DNA from: Trebonia kvetii
GTDB lineage: Bacteria > Actinomycetota > Actinomycetes > Streptosporangiales > Streptosporangiaceae
Reading direction: 5' to 3'
Length of the DNA: 64,000 bases
Assembly: GCF_007827045.1 (NCBI RefSeq)
Contig: NZ_RPFW01000002.1
Coordinates: forward strand, 806,001 to 870,000
Shown here one piece after another: positions 35,508 through 44,350 of the stretch (positions within the stretch are counted from its first letter, which is position 1; every line of letters begins with the position of its first letter). A program made the position numbers and the translations under genes. The notes beneath the pieces were generated by a model that did no database searches, was not told the DNA's origin, and saw only the letters and a list, made by a program, of their open reading frames with translations.

Positions 35508-36370
35508 CCTTCGTCATGTCCTACTTCACTGCCCAAGATGAGGCCTTGCACATGGCCGTAAGCAGGGACGGTCACCACTTCACCCCCGTCAATGGCGGCG
35601 CACCGCTGCTCCGCAGCAGCGTGGGAACCGGGGCGCTGCGCGACCCGTTCATCGGGTTCGGCCCGGACGGCATGTTTCACCTGCTGGCGACCGACGGCTG
35701 GGCCAGCCCGGCCATCCTGCATGCTGTCTCCGCCGACCTGAGCACCTGGTCGTCCCCGGAGCTGATGCCCGTGATGACCGCTGTCCCCGGGGCGCACAAC
35801 GCCTGGGCGCCGGAGTTCTTCTACGTCCCCGATCGCCAGTGCTACCAGCTGATCTGGTCGTCGGCGGTGGATCCGGGCGACACAGATGGCGACAGGGACT
35901 GGCAGAACACCGGCCAGGATCACCGGATCTGGGGCTGCGTGACAACGGATTTCCGCAGCTACTCCCCCGCGGGGCTGTTCTTCGATCCCGGTTTCTCGGT
36001 GATCGACGCGACCGTGGTGCACGACGGCGGCAGGTTCGTCATGGCATTCAAGGACGAACGCGGAGTCAACGAACTCACCACTGGCCACAAGCACATCAAG
36101 ATCACCGCGTTCACCAGCCTGGGCGGCCCCTTCGAGCCGACGAACGGGCCGGTAAGCCCCGCACCCGTGGAGGGACCGGCGCTGTTCCGCCGCGACGGCG
36201 AATGGGTCCTCATCTTCGATCACTTTCTAGAAGGCCGCTACGGCGCCGTATCGAGCCGAGACGGCCTCTCGTGGGCGCCCGCCGGGGTCGTCGTTCCGCA
36301 AGGCGCGCGGCATGCGTCCGTCCTCACTCTTCCGCCCAGCTCACCGTTGAGATTCCAGTTCGAGGAGTAA
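35504..36370 (+). CDS. GH43-like five-bladed propeller glycosidase (cytoplasmic)
   Basis: 288 residues, GTG start coupled to the regulator stop. Propeller motifs fit the GH43/GH117-like clan: ALRDPFIGFGPDGMFHLLAT with the putative catalytic Asp, NAWAPEFFYVPDRQCYQLIW, VIDATVVHDGGRFVMAFKDE, and PAPVEGPALFRRDGEWVLIF with the putative general-acid Glu. No signal peptide, so it would act on imported oligosaccharides. The most likely activity is alpha-arabinofuranosidase or beta-xylosidase; the exact subfamily is uncertain. Six bases separate it from the solute-binding protein gene. Confidence 0.8.
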   Translation: MTFVMSYFTAQDEALHMAVSRDGHHFTPVNGGAPLLRSSVGTGALRDPFIGFGPDGMFHLLATDGWASPAILHAVSADLSTWSSPELMPVMTAVPGAHNAWAPEFFYVPDRQCYQLIWSSAVDPGDTDGDRDWQNTGQDHRIWGCVTTDFRSYSPAGLFFDPGFSVIDATVVHDGGRFVMAFKDERGVNELTTGHKHIKITAFTSLGGPFEPTNGPVSPAPVEGPALFRRDGEWVLIFDHFLEGRYGAVSSRDGLSWAPAGVVVPQGARHASVLTLPPSSPLRFQFEE

Positions 36371-36376
36371 ATCCCT

Positions 36377-37732
36377 ATGAACAACCCACCAGCGTTCTCC
36401 CGCAGATCCGTTCTCAAGGGCTTCGGCGCGCTCGCCGGAGGAGCCGTCCTAGCCGCGTGCGGCTCTGACGGCGGCAGCAACTCGGCCCCGAAGGTCAGCG
36501 ACGTCAAGCCAGGCACTCTGACGATCATGTCACCCACCGGCGAGATCACTTCTGCGCAGGTCGCGGCCTTCCAGAAGCTCTATCCGCAGCTCAAGATCAC
36601 CCAGATCAACACCGACCCGACCCGCCTGAACGCGATGCTCGCGGCGGGGAACCCGCCGGACCTGGTGCGCGATGCCGGCACCGACGTCACCCCGTACATC
36701 GCCAGCCAGGGCCTCGCCCTGAACCTGGACTCCTACTTCGAGCAGTCCACCATCCTTAAAGAGTCCGACATCATGCCGGTCAACGACGCGTGGAAGTGGG
36801 ACGGCAAGCAGCAGGGCCAGGGGTCGCGCTTCGGCATCGCCAAGGACTGGTCCCAGGACGCGATGTGGTGGTACAACACCGAGATGTGGTCGGCCGCCGG
36901 CCTCAAGCCACGCGCCGCGGACACGCCCGTCAGCTACGACGAGCTGCTGACCGCCGCGAAGGCCATGACGAAGGTTTCCGGCGGCAAGACCAGCCAGTTC
37001 GGCCTCTGGTACGTGACTCCGGACATCGACAGGATCGCCGCCATGGTGGCCACGGCCGGCGGCCGCATCATCTCCGACGACCTCAGCACCGTCGACTTCT
37101 CCTCGGCCGAGGCCAGGCAGGCGCTGCAGTGGATCGTGTCCGCGGGCAAGGAAGGGCTGGGCTACTCGGTCGTCAACCCTCCCTCGGACTGGGACGGGCC
37201 GGAGATGTTCGCCAGCAAGCAGGCGATGGCCTGCCAGGGCTACTGGTTCACCGGTTTCACCGAGACGACCGCGCCCGCGTTCGAGAGCAAGCTCCAGTTC
37301 AACGCGGCGCCGGTGCTCGGATCCACCCGGATCAGCCCGACGTTCGGCGCGGTCGGCTACTGGATTCCGGCGAAGGCCAAGAACCCGGCGGCATCCTTCG
37401 CCTGGATGGAGACTTACTGCGGCGGCGCGATCGCCAAGGCGCGGATCGCGGCCGGCGACGGCCTGCCGTCGCTGAAGTCCCTGCTGCCGCTCCTGCCGCA
37501 GCGCAACGCCTTCGAGAAGGCGGTGGTCGCCACCCAGCACAACGAGCTGAACTACATCAAGGTCGTGCAGGTCGCCTCACCATACGCGCTGAACACCGCG
37601 ATCAACACGACCCTGGCGAAGGACTTCCCCAGGGCCATCTCCGGCGGGATGTCCGTCGGCGCGCTCGCCGACCTGCTCACCACGGACGTCAACGCGGTCC
37701 TCGCGGCCGGGAAGAAGTCGCTGGGGCAATGA
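36377..37732 (+). CDS. ABC transporter sugar-binding lipoprotein (family 1)
   Basis: 451 residues. A twin-Arg-like start (RRSVLKGFGALAGG) ends in the lipobox VLAACGSDGG (Cys about 28), so it is exported, possibly by Tat, and lipid-anchored. The mature part is of the cluster B/family 1 type: GTLTIMSPTGEITSAQVAAF, AMLAAGNPPDLVRDAG, DAMWWYNTEMWSAAGLKP and ACQGYWFTGFTETTAP. GAGGAG precedes the ATG. Its stop overlaps the permease start. It would capture arabino-oligosaccharides released by extracellular enzymes. Confidence 0.92.
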   Translation: MNNPPAFSRRSVLKGFGALAGGAVLAACGSDGGSNSAPKVSDVKPGTLTIMSPTGEITSAQVAAFQKLYPQLKITQINTDPTRLNAMLAAGNPPDLVRDAGTDVTPYIASQGLALNLDSYFEQSTILKESDIMPVNDAWKWDGKQQGQGSRFGIAKDWSQDAMWWYNTEMWSAAGLKPRAADTPVSYDELLTAAKAMTKVSGGKTSQFGLWYVTPDIDRIAAMVATAGGRIISDDLSTVDFSSAEARQALQWIVSAGKEGLGYSVVNPPSDWDGPEMFASKQAMACQGYWFTGFTETTAPAFESKLQFNAAPVLGSTRISPTFGAVGYWIPAKAKNPAASFAWMETYCGGAIAKARIAAGDGLPSLKSLLPLLPQRNAFEKAVVATQHNELNYIKVVQVASPYALNTAINTTLAKDFPRAISGGMSVGALADLLTTDVNAVLAAGKKSLGQ

Positions 37733-38706
37733 CGGCGACGGCAATGTCAGGTTCAGGGGCGGCCGCGCGAGGCCGCCCCGGCCCGCTGCGCAGGCTCAGG
37801 GGCGGGCTTGCCTTCTACGGGTTCATCTCACCGTGGCTGATCGGGACGGCGGCGCTGACGCTGTTCCCGGTCGGCTACGCGGTCTACCTGAGCTTCACCA
37901 GCTGGAACGGAATGTCGCCGTTCAAGCCCTGGGTTGGCCTGTCCAACTACCAGGAGGTGCTGACATCAGGCGACACGCTGTCCACGCTGTCGCGGACGCT
38001 GGTGCTCACCGCCATCGTGGTGCCGGTGACCATCGTGGGCAGCCTCCTGCTCGCGATGCTGCTGAACAAGCGGATGCGCGGCCGGGCGGTGCTCCGGACG
38101 CTGATCTACATCCCGGCCATCGTCCCGCCGGTTGCCGCCGCGCTGATCTGGAAGGTGGTCTTCGACAAGAACTCCGGCGCCGCCAACCGGCTGCTCGCCG
38201 TCTTCGGCGTTCACCCGCTGAACTGGCTGACCGGCGGCAACGCGTTCATCGTCTTGATCGTCGTCCTGCTGTGGGCACTCGGCTCCGGCATCATCATCGA
38301 CCTGGCGGCGCTGCAGACCGTCCCGGCCGAGCAACTCGAGGCGGCGCGAGTCGACGGGGCCGGGCCGTTCGGCAGGTTCCGGCACGTGATCTTGCCGGCG
38401 ATATCGCCCATCCTGCTGTTCCAGACGGTGCTCACGGTGATCACGACGCTCCAGACGTTCATTCCCGCGATTCTGCTGTCGCCGATCGGCAGCAGTTCCA
38501 TGGGCCAGACCACGAACATCCCGCAGGCCAACGACGTCTACATGATCGACGTCTACGAGCAGTTCTTCGACTACTCACGCTACGGCTACGGTTCGGCGAT
38601 GCTCGTGGTCTTCTTCGTGGTGATCGTCGCGATGACCGCGCTGATCTTCAAATTCCTCGGCCGCAGCGTCTTCTATGCGGTCGACCCGAAGGCGGGAAAG
38701 AGATGA
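37729..38706 (+). CDS. ABC sugar permease 1 (MalF type)
   Basis: 325 residues, ATG overlapping the previous stop (ATGA). Six TM helices from about residue 28 (LAFYGFISPWLIGTAALTLF). The EAA loop that contacts the ATPase is QLEAARVDGAGPFGRFRHVI (about 205-224). The length and the first large periplasmic loop match MalF/UgpA-like permeases. No ATP-binding gene is in the operon, as usual in actinomycetes, where a shared MsiK-type ATPase serves many sugar importers. Confidence 0.93.
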   Translation: MTATAMSGSGAAARGRPGPLRRLRGGLAFYGFISPWLIGTAALTLFPVGYAVYLSFTSWNGMSPFKPWVGLSNYQEVLTSGDTLSTLSRTLVLTAIVVPVTIVGSLLLAMLLNKRMRGRAVLRTLIYIPAIVPPVAAALIWKVVFDKNSGAANRLLAVFGVHPLNWLTGGNAFIVLIVVLLWALGSGIIIDLAALQTVPAEQLEAARVDGAGPFGRFRHVILPAISPILLFQTVLTVITTLQTFIPAILLSPIGSSSMGQTTNIPQANDVYMIDVYEQFFDYSRYGYGSAMLVVFFVVIVAMTALIFKFLGRSVFYAVDPKAGKR

Positions 38707-39605
38707 CCGCGATCAAGAGCCCGGCGGGCGGCACGGATATCCAACCGCGAGACCCCGCCCCGGAGGCATCCCTGCCCTCGCGTGCCAGGCGGCTGGCCCG
38801 GCGGAGCCCGATCCCGTTCGGTATCGCGGTGGTCGTCGCGGTTGTCATGATCGCGCCGTTCGTCACGCTCATCATCAGCGCGCTGACCCCGGCCGACCAG
38901 ATGGGCATCAACCGCTGGCTGCCCAGTTTCCTGCGCTTGTCCAATTTCGCGGATGCGGTCAGGTACATCCCGTTCTGGCAGCTGGCCAAGAACTCGCTGG
39001 TCCTCAGCTCGGTCTTCGGGATACTGACGACGTTCAGCTCCGCGTTGACCGGCTACGGTTTCGCCAGGCTGCACGGCCCGGCCAAGAACGCGCTGTTCGC
39101 GCTGCTCATCGGCACGATGATGGTGCCGCCGATCGTCACCCTCATCCCCACCTACCTGCTGTTCTCCGACTACCACCTGGTCGGCACGTACTGGCCGTGG
39201 GTGCTGTGGGGCGCGGCGGGAACCCCGTACGCGATCTTCCTCTACCGTCAGTACTTCTCCGCCTTCCCCAAGGAACTCGAGGAGGCCGCCGTCATCGACG
39301 GGGCGGGGCAGCTCCGCATCTTCTTCCAGGTCTTCCTGCCGCTGTCCCGGCCGCTGCTGATCACCGCGTTCGTGCTCGCGTTCAACGCGGTGTGGGGCGA
39401 CTTCATCGGGCCCAACCTGTTTCTCAACCAGTCGAATACGACGCTCGCGGTGGGCGTCGCGACCGGCTATGAGAACAGCCAGGGCTATCCGCTGTATAAC
39501 CTGCTGGCCGGTGGCGCCCTGATCTACGTCGTGCCGGTGCTCCTGCTGTTCTTGTTCGCCCAGCGCAGCTACGTGCGCGGCTTCGCCACCTCAGGGCTGA
39601 AGTGA
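38703..39605 (+). CDS. ABC sugar permease 2 (MalG type)
   Basis: 300 residues, ATG overlapping the previous stop. It has a long polar N-terminus, then six TM helices (FGIAVVVAVVMIAPFVTLII first). The EAA loop is ELEEAAVIDGAGQLRIFFQV, and the C-terminal FAQRSYVRGFATSGLK is characteristic of MalG-like permeases. It forms the channel with the product of the preceding gene. Its stop overlaps the second GH43 gene. Confidence 0.93.
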   Translation: MTAIKSPAGGTDIQPRDPAPEASLPSRARRLARRSPIPFGIAVVVAVVMIAPFVTLIISALTPADQMGINRWLPSFLRLSNFADAVRYIPFWQLAKNSLVLSSVFGILTTFSSALTGYGFARLHGPAKNALFALLIGTMMVPPIVTLIPTYLLFSDYHLVGTYWPWVLWGAAGTPYAIFLYRQYFSAFPKELEEAAVIDGAGQLRIFFQVFLPLSRPLLITAFVLAFNAVWGDFIGPNLFLNQSNTTLAVGVATGYENSQGYPLYNLLAGGALIYVVPVLLLFLFAQRSYVRGFATSGLK

Positions 39606-40516
39606 GCTACCGCGACCCGGTCTACGATGGCGCGACCGACCCCGTCGTGGTGCTCAACCGGGCACGCGGCGAATGGTGGATGTTGTACACCCAGCGCCGG
39701 GCGAGCGCACCGGGGCCCGGCGTGGCGTGGGTGCACGGCTCCGACATCGGCGTGGCCGTCTCGCGCGACGGCGGGGGCAGCTGGCTGTACCGCGGGACCG
39801 TGCAGGGCCTGGACTTCGAGCCAGGCCGCAACACCTTCTGGGCGCCGGAGGTCTTCTGGGCCGAGGGGCAGTACCACATGCTGGTCACCTACATCCGGGG
39901 CGTGCCTGACCGATGGGAAGGACATGACCGGCAGATCCGGCACTATGTCAGCCCCGATCTCTGGCGCTGGTCGGACCTCGGCCCGTTGCACCTGAACTCC
40001 CGGCGCGCGATCGACGCCGCGGTCTGCCGGCTGCCGTCGGGCGGCTACCGGCTCTGGTTCAAGGACGAGGAGCGCGAGTCGCACACCTACGCCTGCGACA
40101 GCGCCGACCTGACTGCGTGGACGCCACCGCAGCCGACCATCACCGGGGCGGCGCACGAGGGGCCGAACGTGTTCGCGCTCGACGGCTGCTTCTGGATGCT
40201 GACCGACGAGTGGCGCGGGCTCGCGGCATACCGCTCTGACGACCTCACGCAGTGGCGGCGCACCGGGATGATCCTCGACATCCCAGGCACCGGCCCGGAC
40301 GACACGGACGTCGGCAGGCACGCCGACGTGGCCGAATGCGGCGACCGCGCGTTCATCTTCTACTTCACCCACCCCGGCCTCGCGAGCGCGGCCGATAAGG
40401 ACAGTTACCAGGCGCGGCGCTCCGTCGTCCTGGCTGCGGAACTGGCCGTGACGAACGGCAGCCTGCGCTGCCTGCGGGACAAGCCGCTGTCCGCCCCGTT
40501 CCTGCCCGTCTCTTAG
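39602..40516 (+). CDS. Second GH43-like glycosidase of the operon
   Basis: 304 residues, GTG start coupled to the permease stop. Propeller strands include YDGATDPVVVLNRARGEWWM (putative catalytic Asp), NTFWAPEVFWAEGQYHMLVT, RRAIDAAVCRLPSGGYRLWF and AAHEGPNVFALDGCFWMLTD with the candidate Glu. It differs widely from the first GH43 protein, so the two probably split different linkages. No signal peptide. Sixteen bases later comes the broken GH51 gene. Confidence 0.8.
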   Translation: MSYRDPVYDGATDPVVVLNRARGEWWMLYTQRRASAPGPGVAWVHGSDIGVAVSRDGGGSWLYRGTVQGLDFEPGRNTFWAPEVFWAEGQYHMLVTYIRGVPDRWEGHDRQIRHYVSPDLWRWSDLGPLHLNSRRAIDAAVCRLPSGGYRLWFKDEERESHTYACDSADLTAWTPPQPTITGAAHEGPNVFALDGCFWMLTDEWRGLAAYRSDDLTQWRRTGMILDIPGTGPDDTDVGRHADVAECGDRAFIFYFTHPGLASAADKDSYQARRSVVLAAELAVTNGSLRCLRDKPLSAPFLPVS

Positions 40517-40532
40517 CCGCAGAGGGAAACAC

Positions 40533-40978
40533 ATGTCACGCCAGGCCCGGCTCGTCCTCGATCCGGCATTCCCGGTGGGATCCGTCGATCCCCGGCTCTT
40601 CGGTTCCTTCGTCGAGCACGTGGGCCGCTGCGTGTACACAGGCATCTACGAGCCCGGGCATCCGGCCGCCGACGCCGACGGCCTGCGGACCGATGTCCTG
40701 GACCTGATCAGGGAACTCGGTGTCACGGTGATCCGCTATCCCGGCGGGAACTTCGTGTCCGGGTACGACTGGGAGGACGGTATAGGACCGGCAGACCAGC
40801 GCCCCGTACGGCGCGATGCCGCGTGGCGGTCCATCGAGACGAACCAGTTCGGCCTCGGCGAGTTCATGTCGTTCCTCGGCAAGACCGGGGCTGAGCCCAT
40901 GCTCGCCGTCAACCTGGGCACCCGGGGAATGGCCGAAGCCGTCCAGCTGCTTGAGTACGCCAACCATCCGGGTGGCGC
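40533..40978 (+). pseudogene. 5' fragment of a GH51 alpha-L-arabinofuranosidase gene
   Basis: About 149 codons from the ATG match the N-terminus of intracellular GH51 arabinofuranosidases: PRLFGSFVEHVGRCVYTGIY, VIRYPGGNFVSGYDWEDGIG, RSIETNQFGLGEFMSFL and LLEYANHPGG. Intact enzymes have about 500 residues and their catalytic Glu residues lie beyond this point. At about 40978 the homology stops and an unrelated fragment is joined; translation would end at 41039. AGAGGGAAA precedes the ATG, so it is still the last unit of the operon but has no active site. Confidence 0.85.
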
Positions 40979-41245
40979 CGCACGCTCCGCAGCGCCGGAA
41001 TCGGCGAGCGGCTGGAGACCGGCGGCGGGCCTGCAATAGTGCGGGCAGTCATCGGCGGCGTGCCATCGGGCACCGTCAGCTTCCATACCGACCGGGGCAC
41101 GGTCCAGCGCGAATCGCTGCCCGGTGGCAGCCCCAGCATCGTTGAGTGGCGCACCAGCGCGAAGGAGTCAGCATTCGTCCGGGTCGAGGTACGCCACATT
41201 GGCGGTCACGCGGCGGCACTCACGAATCCGGTCATCCTGACCTGA
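40979..41245 (+). pseudogene. 3' fragment of a CehA/McbA-like (PHP-type) metallohydrolase gene
   Basis: From the junction a different frame reads GIGERLETGGGPAIVRAVIG, GTVSFHTDRGTVQRESLPGG, EWRTSAKESAFVRVEVRH and ALTNPVILT followed by a stop. This is the usual C-terminal beta-rich tail of actinobacterial CehA/McbA family proteins as I remember them. The catalytic PHP domain is missing. It marks one side of a deletion or rearrangement breakpoint. Confidence 0.5.
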
Positions 41246-41318
41246 GCCTGTGCTGGGTCTTGGACCAGCTGAATCTGTAATGTTCAGGTTCATGGGACAG
41301 CCGGCAGGAGAGGCGCGG

Positions 41319-42581
41319 ATGGGCTGGTCACGCCGACTGACCTGCCTGGAGATATGCGCCGGCGCCGGCGGGCAGTCCCTGGGGCTTGAGCTGGCGGGCT
41401 TCGAGCATGAGCTGGCCGTCGAGCTTGACCAGAACGCGTGCGCCACGCTGCGGCATAACCGGCCGCACTGGAAGGTCGCCCATGGGGACGTCGCCAGCCC
41501 GGATACCTGGGACCCGGCCGCGTACGCGGGAATCGACCTGCTGGCCGGCGGCGTGCCGTGCCCCCCGTTCACCATCGCCGGCAAGCAGCTCGGCGCGACC
41601 GACGAGCGCGACCTGTTCGCCTGGGCCATCGAACTTTGCGGCACCATCGGGCCGCGTGCGCTGCTGCTCGAGAACGTGCGCGGCCTGTCGCTGCCCCGGT
41701 TCGCCGCCTACCGCCAGCACGTTCTCGACCGGCTCGCCGAGCTCGGCTACGCCGCCGACTGGCGGCTGCTGCACGCCTCGGACTACGGCGTGCCGCAGTT
41801 GCGGCCACGGTTCGTGCTTGTCGCCATGCGGCCGGACGACTTCGCGTACTTCAGCTGGCCACAGCCGCATCCGGAAAGCACCGCCACCGTCGGCGAGACA
41901 CTGCTCGACCTGATGGCGGCCAACGGGTGGCCGGGCGCCGCCGCGTGGGCCGCCAGGGCGAACGACATAGCACCGACGATCGTCGGCGGTTCCAAGAAGC
42001 ACGGCGGCGCCGACCTGGGGCCGACCCGCGCTAAGCGGGCCTGGCGGCTACTCGGCGTGGACGCACTAGGCGTGGCCGACGCCGCGCCGTCGGCCAACGA
42101 CCCGGTCACCCTGGTACCTAAGCTCACCTGCGACATGGTCGCCAGGATTCAAGGCTGGGACGGCAGCGAGTACCAGTGGGAATTCACCGGCAGGAAGACC
42201 TCGAACTACCGGCAGATCGGAAACGCGTTCCCGCCGCCGGTCGCCCGCGCGCTCGGCGAGCAGGTCAGGCGAGCCCTCGACCATCAGGGCGAGCCCCATG
42301 AGCTAGTCGAGCAGTCCGCCACGACGCATGACCCCGTTTACGCGGTGCTGCGCGACGACGGCGGGTTCCTCACCAGGGAGGAGATCGTGCGCCGCCTCGC
42401 CGTCCCGCTTGACGTCCCCGCATTCGAGCGGCACCTTGCCCATCTCAGGCACGACTTCTCCATCGAGGTGCGTTCCGGCAGGGCCGGCGACGCTTACCGG
42501 CTTGGCACGTTCAAGGCCTTCACCGGCCAGGACGATCACCTCCGTCACGAGGCCTTCGTCAATCCGGCCAGGATCAGCTGA
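41319..42581 (+). CDS. DNA (cytosine-5-)-methyltransferase with extra C-terminal domain
   Basis: 420 residues from the ATG at 41319 with GGAG upstream; earlier starts at 41250-41292 are possible. C5-methylase motifs: LEICAGAGGQSLGLELAGF (I), GGVPCPPFT with the catalytic Cys (IV), LLENVRGL (VI), QLRPRFVLVA (VIII) and YRQIGNAFPPPVARALG (X). The region before motif X is the target-recognition part. After motif X about 105 residues (VLRDDGGFLTREEIVRRLAV, FERHLAHLRHDFSIEVR) form a winged-helix-like tail that most C5-methylases lack. No restriction enzyme gene is beside it, so it looks solitary. A broken second copy lies at 45571-46193. Confidence 0.9.
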   Translation: MGWSRRLTCLEICAGAGGQSLGLELAGFEHELAVELDQNACATLRHNRPHWKVAHGDVASPDTWDPAAYAGIDLLAGGVPCPPFTIAGKQLGATDERDLFAWAIELCGTIGPRALLLENVRGLSLPRFAAYRQHVLDRLAELGYAADWRLLHASDYGVPQLRPRFVLVAMRPDDFAYFSWPQPHPESTATVGETLLDLMAANGWPGAAAWAARANDIAPTIVGGSKKHGGADLGPTRAKRAWRLLGVDALGVADAAPSANDPVTLVPKLTCDMVARIQGWDGSEYQWEFTGRKTSNYRQIGNAFPPPVARALGEQVRRALDHQGEPHELVEQSATTHDPVYAVLRDDGGFLTREEIVRRLAVPLDVPAFERHLAHLRHDFSIEVRSGRAGDAYRLGTFKAFTGQDDHLRHEAFVNPARIS

Positions 42582-42626
42582 CGCTCCGTACTACCGGCTG
42601 GCCCTCGCGCGGAAAGGAGTGCGTCG

Positions 42627-43334
42627 ATGGAGGACCATAGGGCCGACGGCGCTCCCGAAGCACTGCCGGAACCGCCGCGTGCCGACCCGATAGCGGGCGA
42701 GCTGGTCAGTGAGACGCTCGACTACGACGGCGGCCGGCGGGTCACGGTGTACGTCCCGCCCGACCCGCCGGAGGCGGTCGTGTTCGCGGGCGACGGTCAG
42801 GGGATCTCGCGCTGGGGCGGGTTCCTCGAGGCGGCCGACGTGCCGTCCACGATGATCGTCGGCGTGCACGGGCTGGCGGATGAGACGGCTCGGCTCCATG
42901 AGTACTCGCCGGTCTTTGACGCGGAACGGTTCGCGGCCCATGAGCGGTTTTTCGTCACGGACGCCGGCCGTTGGATTCGGGCGCGGTTCGGCATCGCGCT
43001 GCCCGCCGAGCGCACCGCGATCTTCGGCGCCTCGGCGGGGGGTGAGCTCGCGCTCGCCCTCGGGCTGCGCCATCCAGATCTGTACGGTGCGGTCTTCTGC
43101 GGTTCGCCGGGCGGCGGCTACCAGCCGGCCAGCGTGCTGCCGCCCAGGATTCCGCGCACCTACCTCGTCGCCGGCACGCTTGAGCCGTTCTTCCTTGGCA
43201 ACGCGACCCGGTGGGCGGCTGCGCTGCGCGAGGCGGGTGCGGATGTCGTGCTGAGCGAGCGGGTCGCCTCGCACGGCAGTGCGCTGTGGCGAGCAGAGTT
43301 CCCGCTGATGGTCGCGTGGGCGTTTGGCCAGTGA
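42627..43334 (+). CDS. Esterase of the alpha/beta-hydrolase (esterase D-like) family
   Basis: 235 residues. The nucleophile elbow is IFGASAGGELALALG (Ser about 133). The late Asp or Glu lies around VAGTLEPFFLG and the His is in VASHGSALWRAEFPLM. The arrangement 'ERVASHGSALWRAEFPLMV' is typical of enterochelin-esterase/esterase D-like proteins. No signal peptide. GGAAAGGAG lies upstream of the ATG. It follows the DNA methylase by 45 bp; a functional link is not evident. Its end marks the start of the duplicated mosaic. Confidence 0.8.
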   Translation: MEDHRADGAPEALPEPPRADPIAGELVSETLDYDGGRRVTVYVPPDPPEAVVFAGDGQGISRWGGFLEAADVPSTMIVGVHGLADETARLHEYSPVFDAERFAAHERFFVTDAGRWIRARFGIALPAERTAIFGASAGGELALALGLRHPDLYGAVFCGSPGGGYQPASVLPPRIPRTYLVAGTLEPFFLGNATRWAAALREAGADVVLSERVASHGSALWRAEFPLMVAWAFGQ

Positions 43335-43508
43335 CGTATCTACTGGCAAGGAGCTAAAGGCGGTCGCGCCGTCGATCCGTTATGCGGGCATCGTATCCGG
43401 GTTGACCTCGCCAACCGCCGGACCGTTTATTGGGGTGCGGGCAGCCGCGAGGAGGCGCTTCACTAGGGCGACCTGATCTTTGCAGAGCACCGCACGAGGA
43501 GGCCCGAC

Positions 43509-44196
43509 GTGGATCTTCCCCGCCACTACACCATCCGCGAGAGCAGCCACCGCATCCATAATCCGTTGACCAGCGACAAGCTGGCCGCCCTCGGCGAGGC
43601 GCTGAACCCGCCGCCGGGAACGCGGATGCTGGACCTGGCCTGCGGGACCGGCGAGATGCTGTGCACCTGGGCGCGCGAACACCAGGTCACGGGAACCGGG
43701 GTCGACATCAGCACGGTGTTCATTGCCCGCGCCCGTGATCGGGCAGCCGAGCTGGGAGTGGACGGCCGGGTCAGCTTTGTGCACGGCGACGCGTCGGGCT
43801 ACGTCGCCGGCACACCGGCAGGCATCGCCGCGTGCGTCGGCGCCACCTGGATCGGCGGCGGCGTCCCCGGCACGGTGCAGCTACTCCGGCGCAGCCTGCA
43901 GCCCGGTGGCGTGATGCTGATCGGAGAGCCGTACTGGCGCCTCGAGCCTCCCGACCAGGCCACGGTCGAGGGATGCCACGCCATCGGCAGCGATCAGTTC
44001 CTGCCGTTGCCGGAACTGATCGAGCGGTTCGGCGACCTGGGCTGCGATGTCGTCGAGATGGTCCTCGCCAGCCAGGACAGCTGGGACAGCACTGGCCGGA
44101 CAACTGCGGGAAGAACTCGCCACCGAGCCCGCGCGATACGTCAGGTACCGGCGCGAATATCTCGGCTGGGGTGTGTTCGCCCTAATGAACCGCTGA
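43509..44196 (+). pseudogene. SAM-dependent methyltransferase, copy A, broken by a 59-bp deletion
   Basis: Bases 43520-44088 are identical by eye to 48658-49226 of the intact copy B. Compared with B, 59 bp between GGGACA (to 44088) and CTGGCCGG (from 44092) are missing, which shifts the frame after residue 193. The conserved end YRREYLGWGVFALMNR is then out of frame, its stop being at 44196. The shifted frame runs on to 44354. The SAM site MLDLACGTGEMLCTWAREH is intact but the C-terminal helix bundle is lost. Confidence 0.85.
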
Positions 44197-44328
44197 CGTC
44201 GGCAACTCCCTGGCCTGGCTTACCCCGACTCGGGGAGAGCCAGCGCCTCCGCGGCGAGGGTGGCGAGCTGCAGGGTCTCCCGCAGCGCCTGGCTGGCCTG
44301 GGCCGCCTGTTCGGCCAGGCCGGTGATC
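43520..44328 (+). repeat. Long direct repeat, left copy
   Basis: Matches 48658-49525 apart from the 59-bp deletion at 44089-44091. It covers the methyltransferase gene and the last 110 bp of the helical gene. Upstream bases (43410-43519) match less well. The two copies are 5.1 kb apart in the same orientation, so recombination between them would delete or duplicate everything from DinB through the MMPL gene. Confidence 0.88.
44220..44328 (-). pseudogene. 3'-end fragment of the helical unknown gene (copy A)
   Basis: Identical to the last codons of the intact gene at 49417-50118 (ITGLAEQAAQASQALRETLQ and LATLAAEALALPESG). At 44329 the match stops and the DinB 3' end follows. Only the C-terminal 36 residues are left. 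Confidence 0.85.
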
Positions 44329-44350
44329 CTGGGCGTTTGGCCAGTGGCGT

